Of a stretch of DNA of 18,160 nucleotides, positions 7,979 to 14,898 are shown one piece after another. The stretch lies in the NCBI GenBank assembly GCA_041747855.1, contig JBGTEJ010000070.1, forward strand, positions 1 to 18,160. The letters are read 5' to 3'. Source of the DNA: ZC4RG35 sp041747855 (GTDB lineage Bacteria > Actinomycetota > Acidimicrobiia > Spongiisociales > ZC4RG35). Numbering within the stretch: the stretch's first letter is position 1; the number at the start of each line of letters is the position of its first letter. The position numbers and the translations under genes were made by a program. Under the pieces are notes generated by a model that worked only from the letters and a program-made list of their open reading frames with translations, was not told where the DNA came from and did not search any database.

Positions 7979-8620
7979 GTGTCCGATTCGATCACCCTCC
8001 TCGAACAACTGCGTGACCGCGCCGTGGTCTGTACTGATTGTGGCCTTTGTGAGACAAGGACCCAGGTGGTGTTCGGTGTCGGTGATCCGCAGGCCCGTCT
8101 CATGCTGGTCGGGGAAGCGCCCGGGAAGAATGAGGATCTGCAGGGAGAGCCCTTTGTTGGCGCTGCTGGACAGCTTCTCGACCAGTTGTTGGGCGAGATC
8201 GGGATCGCACGCTCAGAGGTTTACATCGCCAATGTGCTCAAGTGTCGTCCACCAGGGAATCGTGATCCCCGCCAGGATGAGATAGACGCCTGCAAGGGGT
8301 ACTTGCGCGAGCAGATCAAGCTGATCGGGCCCGACGTCGTCGTCACCCTGGGCAACTTCGCCACCCGACTGCTCCTTCGCACCGAGACCGGTATCACACG
8401 TCTACGAGGCAACGTCTATCCGTGGTGGCTTGGGGCAGCCCTGATACCTACCTTTCACCCGGCGGCGGCGCTGAGGAGTGGTGAGCGGGTCACCAGCCAG
8501 ATGAGGGAGGACTTTGCGCTTGTCCGACAGGTCCTCGAAGAGACCCTGCCCGCTGGCGAAACTATCCATTCTCAGGAGGATCAGGGTGTTGACACTGTGC
8601 AGATGGAGTTGTTCGGATGA
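7979..8620 (+). CDS. Family 4 (Fe-S) uracil-DNA glycosylase
   Basis: A DNA repair enzyme of 213 residues that removes uracil, arising from cytosine deamination, in the first step of base excision repair. Four cysteines can bind the 4Fe-4S cluster: C18 and C21 (CTDCGLC) and C89 and C105. Motif 1 is GEAPGKNEDLQGEPFVGAAG (45-64) and motif 2 is the FHPAAALR segment (159-166). The last residues are QMELFG, which resembles a bacterial sliding-clamp-binding motif. I prefer GTG at 7979, which has AGGGG a few bases upstream and gives a normal N-terminus; GTG at 7931 would add 16 atypical residues. The stop overlaps tsaE as ATGA. Confidence 0.93.
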   Translation: MSDSITLLEQLRDRAVVCTDCGLCETRTQVVFGVGDPQARLMLVGEAPGKNEDLQGEPFVGAAGQLLDQLLGEIGIARSEVYIANVLKCRPPGNRDPRQDEIDACKGYLREQIKLIGPDVVVTLGNFATRLLLRTETGITRLRGNVYPWWLGAALIPTFHPAAALRSGERVTSQMREDFALVRQVLEETLPAGETIHSQEDQGVDTVQMELFG

Positions 8621-9069
8621 AAGAGATCCTCTGTCCGACTCCGACTGACACCCAGGCCCTCGCCGCCAGACTGGCAGCCTATTTGCGGGATGGCGACGTG
8701 ATCATCCTCGTGGGGGGTCTCGGGGCTGGCAAGACTCTCTTCGCCGGGGGATTGGCAGGTGGTTTGGGGGTCGAGGAACCGGTCATCTCGCCGTCCTATG
8801 TGCTCATCCGACAGTACGACAGCGGGTTCCTCCCCATGTTTCACGTCGATGTCTATCGGCTGGATTCCCTCAACGAGTTGGACGATCTCGACGTATTTCA
8901 ACTTGCCCGGGAGGGCGTGCTCGTCATCGAATGGGGTGATGCCGTGGCGACGGCCCTACCCGAGGACTACCTCAGAGTCGAGTTGGAGGTTGAGGAGGAT
9001 GGGTCCAGACTGATCCGCATGATTCCAGTTGGAGCATGGGTCGATCGAGATTTGGGACTGGTCACGTGA
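8617..9069 (+). CDS. tsaE: tRNA t6A biosynthesis ATPase TsaE
   Basis: A 150-residue P-loop protein that works with TsaB and TsaD to transfer the threonylcarbamoyl group onto A37 of tRNAs reading ANN codons; ATP hydrolysis by TsaE is needed for turnover. The Walker A motif is GGLGAGKT (33-40). ISPSYVLIRQY (57-67), HVDVYRLDSLNELDD (76-90) and VLVIEWGDA (101-109) are family hallmarks. The length is normal. It is coupled to the upstream uracil glycosylase by a 4-base overlap and is followed by tsaB after 61 bases, in the usual actinobacterial order. Confidence 0.95.
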   Translation: MKEILCPTPTDTQALAARLAAYLRDGDVIILVGGLGAGKTLFAGGLAGGLGVEEPVISPSYVLIRQYDSGFLPMFHVDVYRLDSLNELDDLDVFQLAREGVLVIEWGDAVATALPEDYLRVELEVEEDGSRLIRMIPVGAWVDRDLGLVT

Positions 9070-9130
9070 CCAGATACAGATGGGTTGAGAGCCACGTTGC
9101 AAGACGGGGGCCGAAACCCGGGTCCGCGAG

Positions 9131-9838
9131 ATGAGAGTCGTCGCCATCGAAACGGCCACCCCGGGGGCTTCTGTTGCCCTCGTCGAGGACCGGACCACCC
9201 TCGCCGCGGCCTCCCGGATCGACCGTTTCGGTCATGGCAGTTTCGTGGTTCCGGCGATCGACTTCTGTTTCGACCAGGTGGGCTGGTCACCCCAAGACCT
9301 GGACGCGGTCATTGTTGATGTTGGTCCCGGCCTGTTCACCGGGATCAGGATCGGATTGGCCACTGCCCAAGGTCTGGCTTCAGCATTGGGTGTGCCACTT
9401 GTCCCCGTATCGTCGGTCGACGCCATGGCCCTCGAGGCGAGGACCGGCCACCGTCTCATCTGGGCGGTGATCGACGTCAGAAAGGGAGAGTTCGCGGTGG
9501 CCCGTTACCGGCCGGTTCCCGGAGGTGTGGTCAAGGAGGGTGTCACCGAGCTGCTCAACGCCAATGTCTTCAAGGCCATACTCAACTCGAGTGGGGATGA
9601 GAGTCTCGTGGTCGGCGACGTCTCTGCACTCCCCGATGGGTTCTTCCGGACCATCAGCAGGGTGAAGACCGGTAAACCCCGCTACCCCTATGCGGTGGCT
9701 GTCGCCGAGATTGGCATCTCGAAACTCGAGAAGGGCGAATACCCGGCACCCGAGGATGTCCGCCCCCTCTACATGCGCGAGCCGGATGTGACCATCAACT
9801 GGGAGAAGCTACGTCAGGAGGGTCCGTGGAGCGCTTGA
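9131..9838 (+). CDS. tsaB: tRNA t6A biosynthesis protein TsaB
   Basis: A 235-residue ASKHA-fold protein that dimerises with TsaD and serves as the scaffold of the t6A complex. The N-terminus VVAIETATPGASVAL, the phosphate-loop-like VDVGPGLFTGIRIGLATAQG (312-371 bases into the gene region, residues about 67-87) and the LVPVSSVDAMA segment are typical of TsaB and parallel the TsaD fold. The start is ATG at 9131; in-frame sequence upstream soon meets a stop, and the ribosome site is weak. The 61 bases before it contain no clear promoter or terminator. The 3' end overlaps rimI by 13 bases. Confidence 0.94.
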   Translation: MRVVAIETATPGASVALVEDRTTLAAASRIDRFGHGSFVVPAIDFCFDQVGWSPQDLDAVIVDVGPGLFTGIRIGLATAQGLASALGVPLVPVSSVDAMALEARTGHRLIWAVIDVRKGEFAVARYRPVPGGVVKEGVTELLNANVFKAILNSSGDESLVVGDVSALPDGFFRTISRVKTGKPRYPYAVAVAEIGISKLEKGEYPAPEDVRPLYMREPDVTINWEKLRQEGPWSA

Positions 9839-10305
9839 CCACGATCCGACCCTTCCAACCTTCGGACATCGAGGCCGCTGCCGAGTTGGAGGCATCGAGT
9901 CAGCCCCGCCCATGGAGTACTGGGATCTTCCGTGAAGAGCTTCAGGCACCAGGGAGGACCTATCTAGTCGTCGACGATGGTGGTGTCGTAGGTTTTGGCG
10001 GGATCCAAATGGTCGGTGATGAGGCTCATGTCACCAACCTGCTCGTATCACCGGATCGCCGGGGCGAAGGCCTGGGTCGGAGCCTTCTCGTCGAACTGAT
10101 CGCCTCTGCCATAGAGCAGGGTGCCAGACACCTGACCCTCGAAGTGCGGGTGCGGAATCAGGCTGCTCGCTCCCTTTACTCGTCGTTGAAGCTGGCGCCC
10201 GTAGGCATCCGACCGGGCTACTACGACGATGACGACGCCTTGATCCTCTGGGTCCACGACATCGATACCGTCGAGTACCGCGACCTTCTGGAGACCATGC
10301 GATGA
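9826..10305 (+). CDS. rimI: Ribosomal-protein/peptide N-alpha-acetyltransferase RimI-like (GNAT)
   Basis: A 159-residue GNAT acetyltransferase. RimI uses acetyl-CoA to acetylate protein N-termini, classically ribosomal protein bS18. The acetyl-CoA-binding loop is SPDRRGEGLGRSLL (about 75-88), followed by LEVRVRNQAARSLYSSL (the RNxAxxLY motif) and GIRPGYYDDDDALILWVH near the C-terminus, where the conserved Tyr and acidic residues are present. GTG start with AGGAGG 4 bases upstream, overlapping tsaB by 13 bases. The tsaB-rimI-tsaD order is widely conserved, so the assignment rests on both sequence and context. Its actual substrates in this organism are not known. Confidence 0.9.
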   Translation: MERLTTIRPFQPSDIEAAAELEASSQPRPWSTGIFREELQAPGRTYLVVDDGGVVGFGGIQMVGDEAHVTNLLVSPDRRGEGLGRSLLVELIASAIEQGARHLTLEVRVRNQAARSLYSSLKLAPVGIRPGYYDDDDALILWVHDIDTVEYRDLLETMR

Positions 10306-10348
10306 GGGCGGCGACCAGAGACCGGTGTTCGGGATGGGGGAAGACCCG

Positions 10349-11353
10349 ATGAATCCAACCGTCCTGGCGTTCGAGACTTCCTGTGATGAGACCTCGGTAG
10401 CTGTTGTGCGAGGGACACAGGTCCTGTCGAACGTCATCTCCTCACAGATCGAACTACACGCCCGGTTTGGCGGGGTCGTCCCCGAGATAGCGGCGCGGGC
10501 CCACGTGGAGTCGATACGCACCCTGACCCATCGAGCCTTCGCCGACGCCGGTGTGCATCCCGACGAATTGGACGGGGTTGCTGCCACCGCCGGCCCCGGT
10601 TTGGTGGGAGCCCTCCTGGTCGGCCACAGCTTCGCCAAGGCCACCGCCTGGGCACGTCAACTCCCGTTCGTGGGGGTGGACCATATGGAGGGTCACTTGA
10701 TGGCCCCCCGGGCCGAGCATGAGGAGTTCGTGCCACCGGCAGTGGTGTTGTTGGTCTCCGGGGGACACTCCCAGATCGTGCATGTGGAGGACTGGGGCCA
10801 ATACCGGACGCTCGGCTCCACCATCGATGATGCCGCAGGGGAGGCCTTCGACAAACTGGCCAGAGAGATGGGATTGGGTTATCCCGGTGGCCCCGCTATT
10901 TCCCGGGCTGCCGAAGGAGGCAACCCATCGGCTATCGACTTTCCCAGGGCCCTCCCCGAGCGACCGTATGACTTCTCCTTCTCAGGACTCAAGACCAGCG
11001 TTGTCACCTATCTCAAGAAGGCGAGGGCAGCGGGGGACCTGGCCTCTCTGGTGGATGTGGCAGCTTCGGTCCAAGAGGCGATAGTGGATGTCTTGGTCAC
11101 CAAGACCTTCAATGCGGTCGACGAGACCGGGGTCCGGGTGGTCTCCGGTGGTGGTGGTGTCATGTCGAATCGTCGTCTGAGGCAACGTCTTGGCGAAGAG
11201 GTCGAAAAGAGGGGTCTGACGTTGACCATCCCCTCACCGACCATGTGCACCGACAATGCGGGAATGATCGGGATTGCTGGTGCCTACTGGTTGGGCCAGG
11301 GCCGGATCACCGACTGGGCTGAGACGGTCGATCCCTCGATGATCTTGGGCTGA
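10349..11353 (+). CDS. tsaD: tRNA N6-adenosine threonylcarbamoyltransferase TsaD
   Basis: The catalytic subunit of t6A synthesis, 334 residues, which transfers threonylcarbamoyl from threonylcarbamoyl-AMP to A37 of tRNA. The metal site is visible: H112 and H116 in HMEGH and D302 in TDNAGMIG. Other hallmarks are ETSCDETSVAVV (9-20), GPGLVGALLVG (82-92), LLVSGGHSQI (134-143), FSGLKT and VSGGGGVMSNRRL (265-277). I start at ATG 10349, with GGGGGA about 8 bases upstream; a GTG at 10325 and an ATG at 10334 in the same frame would add residues not seen in the family. It lies 43 bases after rimI. The threonylcarbamoyl-AMP synthase gene (tsaC/sua5) is not in this window. Confidence 0.96.
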   Translation: MNPTVLAFETSCDETSVAVVRGTQVLSNVISSQIELHARFGGVVPEIAARAHVESIRTLTHRAFADAGVHPDELDGVAATAGPGLVGALLVGHSFAKATAWARQLPFVGVDHMEGHLMAPRAEHEEFVPPAVVLLVSGGHSQIVHVEDWGQYRTLGSTIDDAAGEAFDKLAREMGLGYPGGPAISRAAEGGNPSAIDFPRALPERPYDFSFSGLKTSVVTYLKKARAAGDLASLVDVAASVQEAIVDVLVTKTFNAVDETGVRVVSGGGGVMSNRRLRQRLGEEVEKRGLTLTIPSPTMCTDNAGMIGIAGAYWLGQGRITDWAETVDPSMILG

Positions 11354-11382
11354 TTCCGTAGTCACTGTAAGGCTCAACACGT

Positions 11383-11409
11383 CTAGCACTCCTCTTCGCC
11401 GAGTGCTAA
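11383..11409. promoter_or_regulatory. CIRCE operator 1 (HrcA site)
   Basis: Inverted repeat CTAGCACTC - 9 bases - GAGTGCTAA, matching the CIRCE consensus (TTAGCACTC-N9-GAGTGCTAA) at 17 of 18 arm positions. HrcA binds it and represses groESL until heat or misfolded protein titrates GroEL away. It begins 30 bases after the tsaD stop. A weak promoter candidate lies just upstream (TTGGGC 11345-11350, 17 bases, TAAGGC 11368-11373). Confidence 0.95.
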
Positions 11410-11415
11410 TGTTCG

Positions 11416-11442
11416 TTAGCACTCAACCATAGAGAGTGCTAG
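11416..11442. promoter_or_regulatory. CIRCE operator 2 (HrcA site)
   Basis: Second CIRCE copy, TTAGCACTC - 9 bases - GAGTGCTAG, again 17 of 18 arm positions. Its centre is 33 bases from that of the first copy, about three helical turns, so two HrcA dimers would sit on the same face of the DNA. It lies 70 bases before the groES start, in the probable leader. hrcA itself is not in the window. Confidence 0.95.
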
Positions 11443-11511
11443 TGGCAGGTCCCAACTTAGAAGGCGGGCCGCTGCTGGCAGAAGACACAAATACACAAGG
11501 AGGAGCTACGA

Positions 11512-11802
11512 ATGAAGCTTCAGCCGCTCGGTGATCGGGTGGTGATCAAGCCGACCGATGATGCGGAATCCCGCACACCATCAGGTCTGGTGATCCCCGA
11601 CACCGCCAAGGAGAGGCCGCAAATCGGAGAAGTCGTAGCGGTGGGCCCAGGCTCCCGTGACGACGATGGCGAGCGGATCGCCATGGATGTTTCCGTTGGT
11701 GACAAGGTCCTGTATTCGAAGTTCGCAGGGACCGAGGTGAAGCTCGACGGAACAGAGTATCTGGTCCTGTCTGAGCGTGACCTCCTCGCGGTGGTCAATT
11801 AA
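11512..11802 (+). CDS. groES: Co-chaperonin GroES (Hsp10)
   Basis: A 96-residue co-chaperonin that caps the GroEL ring as a heptamer during protein folding. LQPLGDRVVIKP at the N-terminus, the mobile-loop region TPSGLVIPDTAKERPQ, GEVVAVGPG and the C-terminal YLVLSERDLLAVVN are typical. A very strong ribosome site AAGGAGGAG (11497-11505) precedes the ATG. It is the first gene of the HrcA/CIRCE-controlled unit and lies 14 bases before groEL. Confidence 0.98.
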   Translation: MKLQPLGDRVVIKPTDDAESRTPSGLVIPDTAKERPQIGEVVAVGPGSRDDDGERIAMDVSVGDKVLYSKFAGTEVKLDGTEYLVLSERDLLAVVN

Positions 11803-11816
11803 GGAGTTGATGGACG

Positions 11817-13448
11817 ATGGCTGCGAAGGATCTTCGCTTTAACGAGGAGGCCCGTAAGGCCCTCCAGGCGGGTGTAGACAAGCTCGCCGATACCGTAAAG
11901 GTCACCCTCGGCCCCAAAGGCCGCAATGTCGTGTTGGAGAAGAAGTGGGGTGCCCCCACCATCACCAACGACGGTGTGACCATCGCCAAGGAGATCGAAC
12001 TAGACGATCCCTACGAGAACATGGGCGCCAAACTCGCCTACGAGGTCGCCAACAAGACGGACAACGTTGCCGGTGACGGCACCACGACGGCCACCGTGTT
12101 GGCCCAGGCAATGGTGCGTGAGGGACTGAGGCAGGTCGCCGCCGGCGCCAACCCGATGGAGCTCAAGCGTGGAATCGAGCAGGCAGTCGAGGCCGCGGTG
12201 AAAGCTCTCGGCGAGATGGCCCGGGACATCGAGACCACCGAGGAGATCGCACACGTCGCCTCGATCTCGGCGAACAACGACAACTCCATCGGCGAGGTGA
12301 TCGCCGACGCCATGGAAAGGGTCGGTAAGGATGGTGTGATCACCGTCGAGGAGGGGCAGACTTTCGGTCTCGAACTCGAGTTCACCGAGGGAATGCAGTT
12401 CGACAAGGGCTACATCTCCCCCTACTTCATCACCGATCCCGATCGTCAGGAAGCCGTGCTGGAGGATCCCTACATCCTCATCGCCAACCAGAAGGTGACC
12501 TCGGTCAACGACCTGGTTCCGGTGTTGGAAAAGGTGATGCAGTCCGGTAAAGGCGTGCTTGTCATCGCCGAGGACGTAGAAGGCGAGGCCCTTGCCACCC
12601 TCGTGGTCAACAAGATCAGGGGTACCTTCCAGTCGATCGCGGTCAAGGCCCCGGGGTTCGGCGAGCGTCGCAAGGCGATGCTCCAGGACATCGCAATCCT
12701 GACCGGTGCCACCGTCATTTCGGAGGAGGTCGGACTCAAGCTGGAGAACGTCACCCTCGAACTGCTCGGTCGGGCACGCAAGATCGTGGTCGCCAAGGAC
12801 AACACCACCGTTATCGACGGTGGTGGCTCTGAGGGCGACGTCAAGGCCAGGATCAAGCAGATCGAGCGTGAAATCGAGAACACCGATTCGGACTGGGATA
12901 AGGAGAAGCTCCAGGAGCGTCTCGCCAAGCTGTCCGGTGGTGTCGTCGTGATCAAGGCTGGCGCTGCGACGGAAGTCGAGCTCAAGGAGAAGAAGCATCG
13001 TATCGAGGATGCCGTCCAGGCTGCTCGTGCTGCCGTCGAAGAGGGTGTCGTCCCCGGTGGCGGCGTTGCCTTGCTCCGTGCTCAGTCCGCAGTGGACAAG
13101 GTCCGCGGCGGCTCCGATGACGAGAAGACCGGTCGGAGCATCGTCCGCAAGGCGATGGAAGAGCCGATCCGTCAGATCGCTCTCAATGCCGGTTACGAGC
13201 CGGGTGTGGTCGTCGAGAAGGTCCGTGAGGGCACGGGGGCCTTCGGGTTCAACGCTGCCAACGGCAAGTACGGTGACATGCTCGAGGCCGGGATCCCCGA
13301 TCCTGCCAAGGTCACCAGGTCGACGCTCCAGAACGCGGCTTCAATCGCTGCTCTGCTGCTGACCACGGAAGCCCTGGTCGCCGAGAGACCCGAGCCAGCG
13401 GCTCCCGCTGGTGGCCACGGTCACGATGGCGGAGGAATGGACTTCTAA
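11817..13448 (+). CDS. groEL: Chaperonin GroEL (Hsp60)
   Basis: A 543-residue ATP-driven chaperonin that forms double heptameric rings in the cytoplasm. KDLRFNEEARKALQAGVDKLA opens the equatorial domain, and the ATP site is seen in TLGPKGRNVVL and GDGTTTATVLAQAM. The apical domain carries the SPYFITDPDRQEAVLEDPYI segment, and VPGGGVALLRA and NAANGKYGDMLEAGIPDP mark the return to the equatorial domain. The tail is GGHGHDGGGMDF, between the Gly-Met-rich tail of standard GroEL and the His-rich tail of some actinobacterial GroEL1 proteins. AAGGAG at 11801-11806 precedes the ATG. Expressed with groES, and followed by a strong terminator. Confidence 0.99.
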   Translation: MAAKDLRFNEEARKALQAGVDKLADTVKVTLGPKGRNVVLEKKWGAPTITNDGVTIAKEIELDDPYENMGAKLAYEVANKTDNVAGDGTTTATVLAQAMVREGLRQVAAGANPMELKRGIEQAVEAAVKALGEMARDIETTEEIAHVASISANNDNSIGEVIADAMERVGKDGVITVEEGQTFGLELEFTEGMQFDKGYISPYFITDPDRQEAVLEDPYILIANQKVTSVNDLVPVLEKVMQSGKGVLVIAEDVEGEALATLVVNKIRGTFQSIAVKAPGFGERRKAMLQDIAILTGATVISEEVGLKLENVTLELLGRARKIVVAKDNTTVIDGGGSEGDVKARIKQIEREIENTDSDWDKEKLQERLAKLSGGVVVIKAGAATEVELKEKKHRIEDAVQAARAAVEEGVVPGGGVALLRAQSAVDKVRGGSDDEKTGRSIVRKAMEEPIRQIALNAGYEPGVVVEKVREGTGAFGFNAANGKYGDMLEAGIPDPAKVTRSTLQNAASIAALLLTTEALVAERPEPAAPAGGHGHDGGGMDF

Positions 13449-13471
13449 GACCGGAATAGGCATCTCAACGT

Positions 13472-13501
13472 GAACAGGGGACCCGAACGGGTCCCCTGTT
13501 C
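13472..13501 (+). terminator. Intrinsic terminator of groESL
   Basis: A perfect 13-base-pair stem (GAACAGGGGACCC and its complement) around a 4-base GAAC loop, followed by a T-rich run (TGTTTGTCTT). It lies 24 bases after the groEL stop. The next gene is convergent and ends at 13526, so the symmetrical hairpin could stop transcripts from both sides, although only the plus-strand side has the T-rich tail. Confidence 0.93.
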
Positions 13502-13525
13502 TGTTTGTCTTGGTCGCTTGAGGGT

Positions 13526-13906
13526 TTACAGGTCGACCGGTGGTTCCCCGCCGCCGCCGTCACCGTCGCCCTCGGCGCAGCTGTAGTCCGACAACACCAG
13601 CTTTCCAGGCAGATCAGTCTCTGCCCAATCCAGTCTGGTCCCGCCGGTGATGGTCCAGTGCTGAACATTCCTCAGCGTTTTGTCGGGTCCGACTGGTGGC
13701 ATGGTTTCACCGTCGAACGTCACCGTCAGGAGGCCGTCGCCGGCACCTCCGGTCTGGTTGTTGACGAAATGCCATGTGCCGACCTCTCCGTCCGCGCACG
13801 CCGCTCCCACGTGGTCGAAATGCAGGTCGGCGGCTAACGCCGGCAACGCCATCGCCACGGTCAATGCCAATGCCGTGAGCGCAGTGCTCAGGTGGCTCCT
13901 CTTCAT
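13526..13906 (-). CDS. Small secreted protein of unknown function
   Basis: A 126-residue protein I do not recognise as a named family. It begins with a clear Sec signal peptide: MKRSH, a hydrophobic core to about residue 22, then ALPALAA, with cleavage likely after residue 25 or 26. The mature part of about 100 residues looks beta-rich (GTWHFVNNQTGG, LLTVTFDG, LPGKLVLSDYSC). It has just two cysteines, C37 near its start and C110 near its end, well placed for a single disulfide. The tail is acidic and glycine-rich (EGDGDGGGGEPP). ATG start preceded by GAGGAGAGG. It converges on groEL and lies 132 bases downstream of the LLM oxidoreductase gene. No catalytic motif is visible. Confidence 0.82.
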   Translation of the reverse strand: MKRSHLSTALTALALTVAMALPALAADLHFDHVGAACADGEVGTWHFVNNQTGGAGDGLLTVTFDGETMPPVGPDKTLRNVQHWTITGGTRLDWAETDLPGKLVLSDYSCAEGDGDGGGGEPPVDL

Positions 13907-13962
13907 ATACCTCTCCTCTTGTTCCTTCGTCCCTTTACCGCGAGTGTTCGGGTACGGCGGAC

Positions 13963-13991
13963 AGGCTAACCCAACGAATGCGGAGAGTGAA
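13963..13991 (-). promoter_or_regulatory. Candidate promoter of the small secreted protein gene
   Basis: On the minus strand TTCACT (13991-13986) and TAGCCT (13968-13963) are separated by 17 bases, a 4/6 match to the -35 consensus and a TANNNT -10. Transcription would begin near 13956, giving a leader of about 50 bases with a good ribosome site. This is a pattern match only. Confidence 0.3.
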
Positions 13992-14038
13992 CAAGAATTA
14001 CGCAGAGTGATATACGGGTTTTGAGCTTGAATCGGGTC

Positions 14039-14881
14039 TTACCCTCCGATTCGGTCAGCCAGGTCTTCGAGCTTGGCGAGTACAACGTCCTCAGGAGCGG
14101 ATGGCAGATTGAAGATGATCCGGTCGACACCGATGGCTTCCAACTCCTCGATGTTGTCGGCCCTGGAACCTGAAGCGGTGATATCGAACCCTTCCGGGTC
14201 CCGCCCGCCTGCTGCCACCGCCTCGCGGACACGTTGGATCTGTCCTCCGATGTCGTGCCGTGTCGCCAGCGGCATCCAGCCGTCACAGAACTCGACAAGG
14301 TCGGCGGTCGTCTTGGGCCCGGCGGCCCCACCCAGGATGATCGGCGGATGAGGGCGCTGGACGGGTTTGGGCCATGCCCACGAAGGCTGTAATGAGATGT
14401 GCTCCCCCTCGAAGGAGGCGACATCGTCGGTCCAGAGCGACTTCATCATCAGCACCTTCTCGCGCAGGAGTGCCCGTCGTTCCAGGTATTCCACGCCGTG
14501 GTTCGCCATCTCCTCCTTGTTCCAGCCGTAACCGATACCGAAGAGAACCCGACCACCGGACAGGTAGTCGAGACTCGCCACTTCCTTGGCGGTCCAAATC
14601 GGATCACGTTGCGCGATCAGGGTTATGCCGGTCCCCAAGCGCAGGGTGGAGGTGACCGAAGCGGCAAACGCCAGTGCCACGAACTGGTCGTGTGAGCGCC
14701 AGTACTGCTCCGGGAGTGGCGCAGCGTCCTTGACCCCGCCCCACGGGGTCTCTCGCGAGACAGGGATGTGGGAGTGCTCGGGGAACCACAGTGACTCGAA
14801 ACCTCGGGCCTCGACCTCCCGTGCCAGGTCATCGGGTCGGATGGTGGTGTCGGTCGGAAAGATGGAGACTCCAAACTTCAT
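14039..14881 (-). CDS. LLM-class F420-dependent oxidoreductase
   Basis: A 280-residue member of the luciferase-like monooxygenase superfamily (TIM barrel), in actinobacteria usually a flavin or F420-dependent oxidoreductase. Seen: KFGVSIFPTD, FESLWFPEHSHIPV (about 30-43), TLRLGTGITLIAQRDPIWTA, ASLDYLSGGRVLFGIGYGWN, WPKPVQRPHPPIILGGAAG and FCDGWMPLA. These match the TIGR03619-type F420 subgroup as I remember it, but the cofactor is inferred. ATG at 14881 gives the usual N-terminus and has GGAG only 3 bases before it; GTG at 14890 would add three residues. The substrate is unknown. It is divergent from the methyltransferase gene, with 17 bases between the two start codons. Confidence 0.92.
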   Translation of the reverse strand: MKFGVSIFPTDTTIRPDDLAREVEARGFESLWFPEHSHIPVSRETPWGGVKDAAPLPEQYWRSHDQFVALAFAASVTSTLRLGTGITLIAQRDPIWTAKEVASLDYLSGGRVLFGIGYGWNKEEMANHGVEYLERRALLREKVLMMKSLWTDDVASFEGEHISLQPSWAWPKPVQRPHPPIILGGAAGPKTTADLVEFCDGWMPLATRHDIGGQIQRVREAVAAGGRDPEGFDITASGSRADNIEELEAIGVDRIIFNLPSAPEDVVLAKLEDLADRIGG

Positions 14882-14898
14882 AAGCTCCACGCTATCCG

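Noticed and set aside
9070..9130. Possible promoter or extra small gene in the 61-base gap before tsaB
   Set aside because: No -10/-35 pair, no complete open frame with a ribosome site and no convincing hairpin; the tsaB frame meets a stop codon at 9086.
12000..12998. Long open frame of 332 codons antisense to groEL
   Set aside because: It mirrors a highly conserved GroEL reading frame; high GC at third positions creates long antisense frames. The product is repetitive in Asp, Leu, Val and Gly with no recognisable domain.
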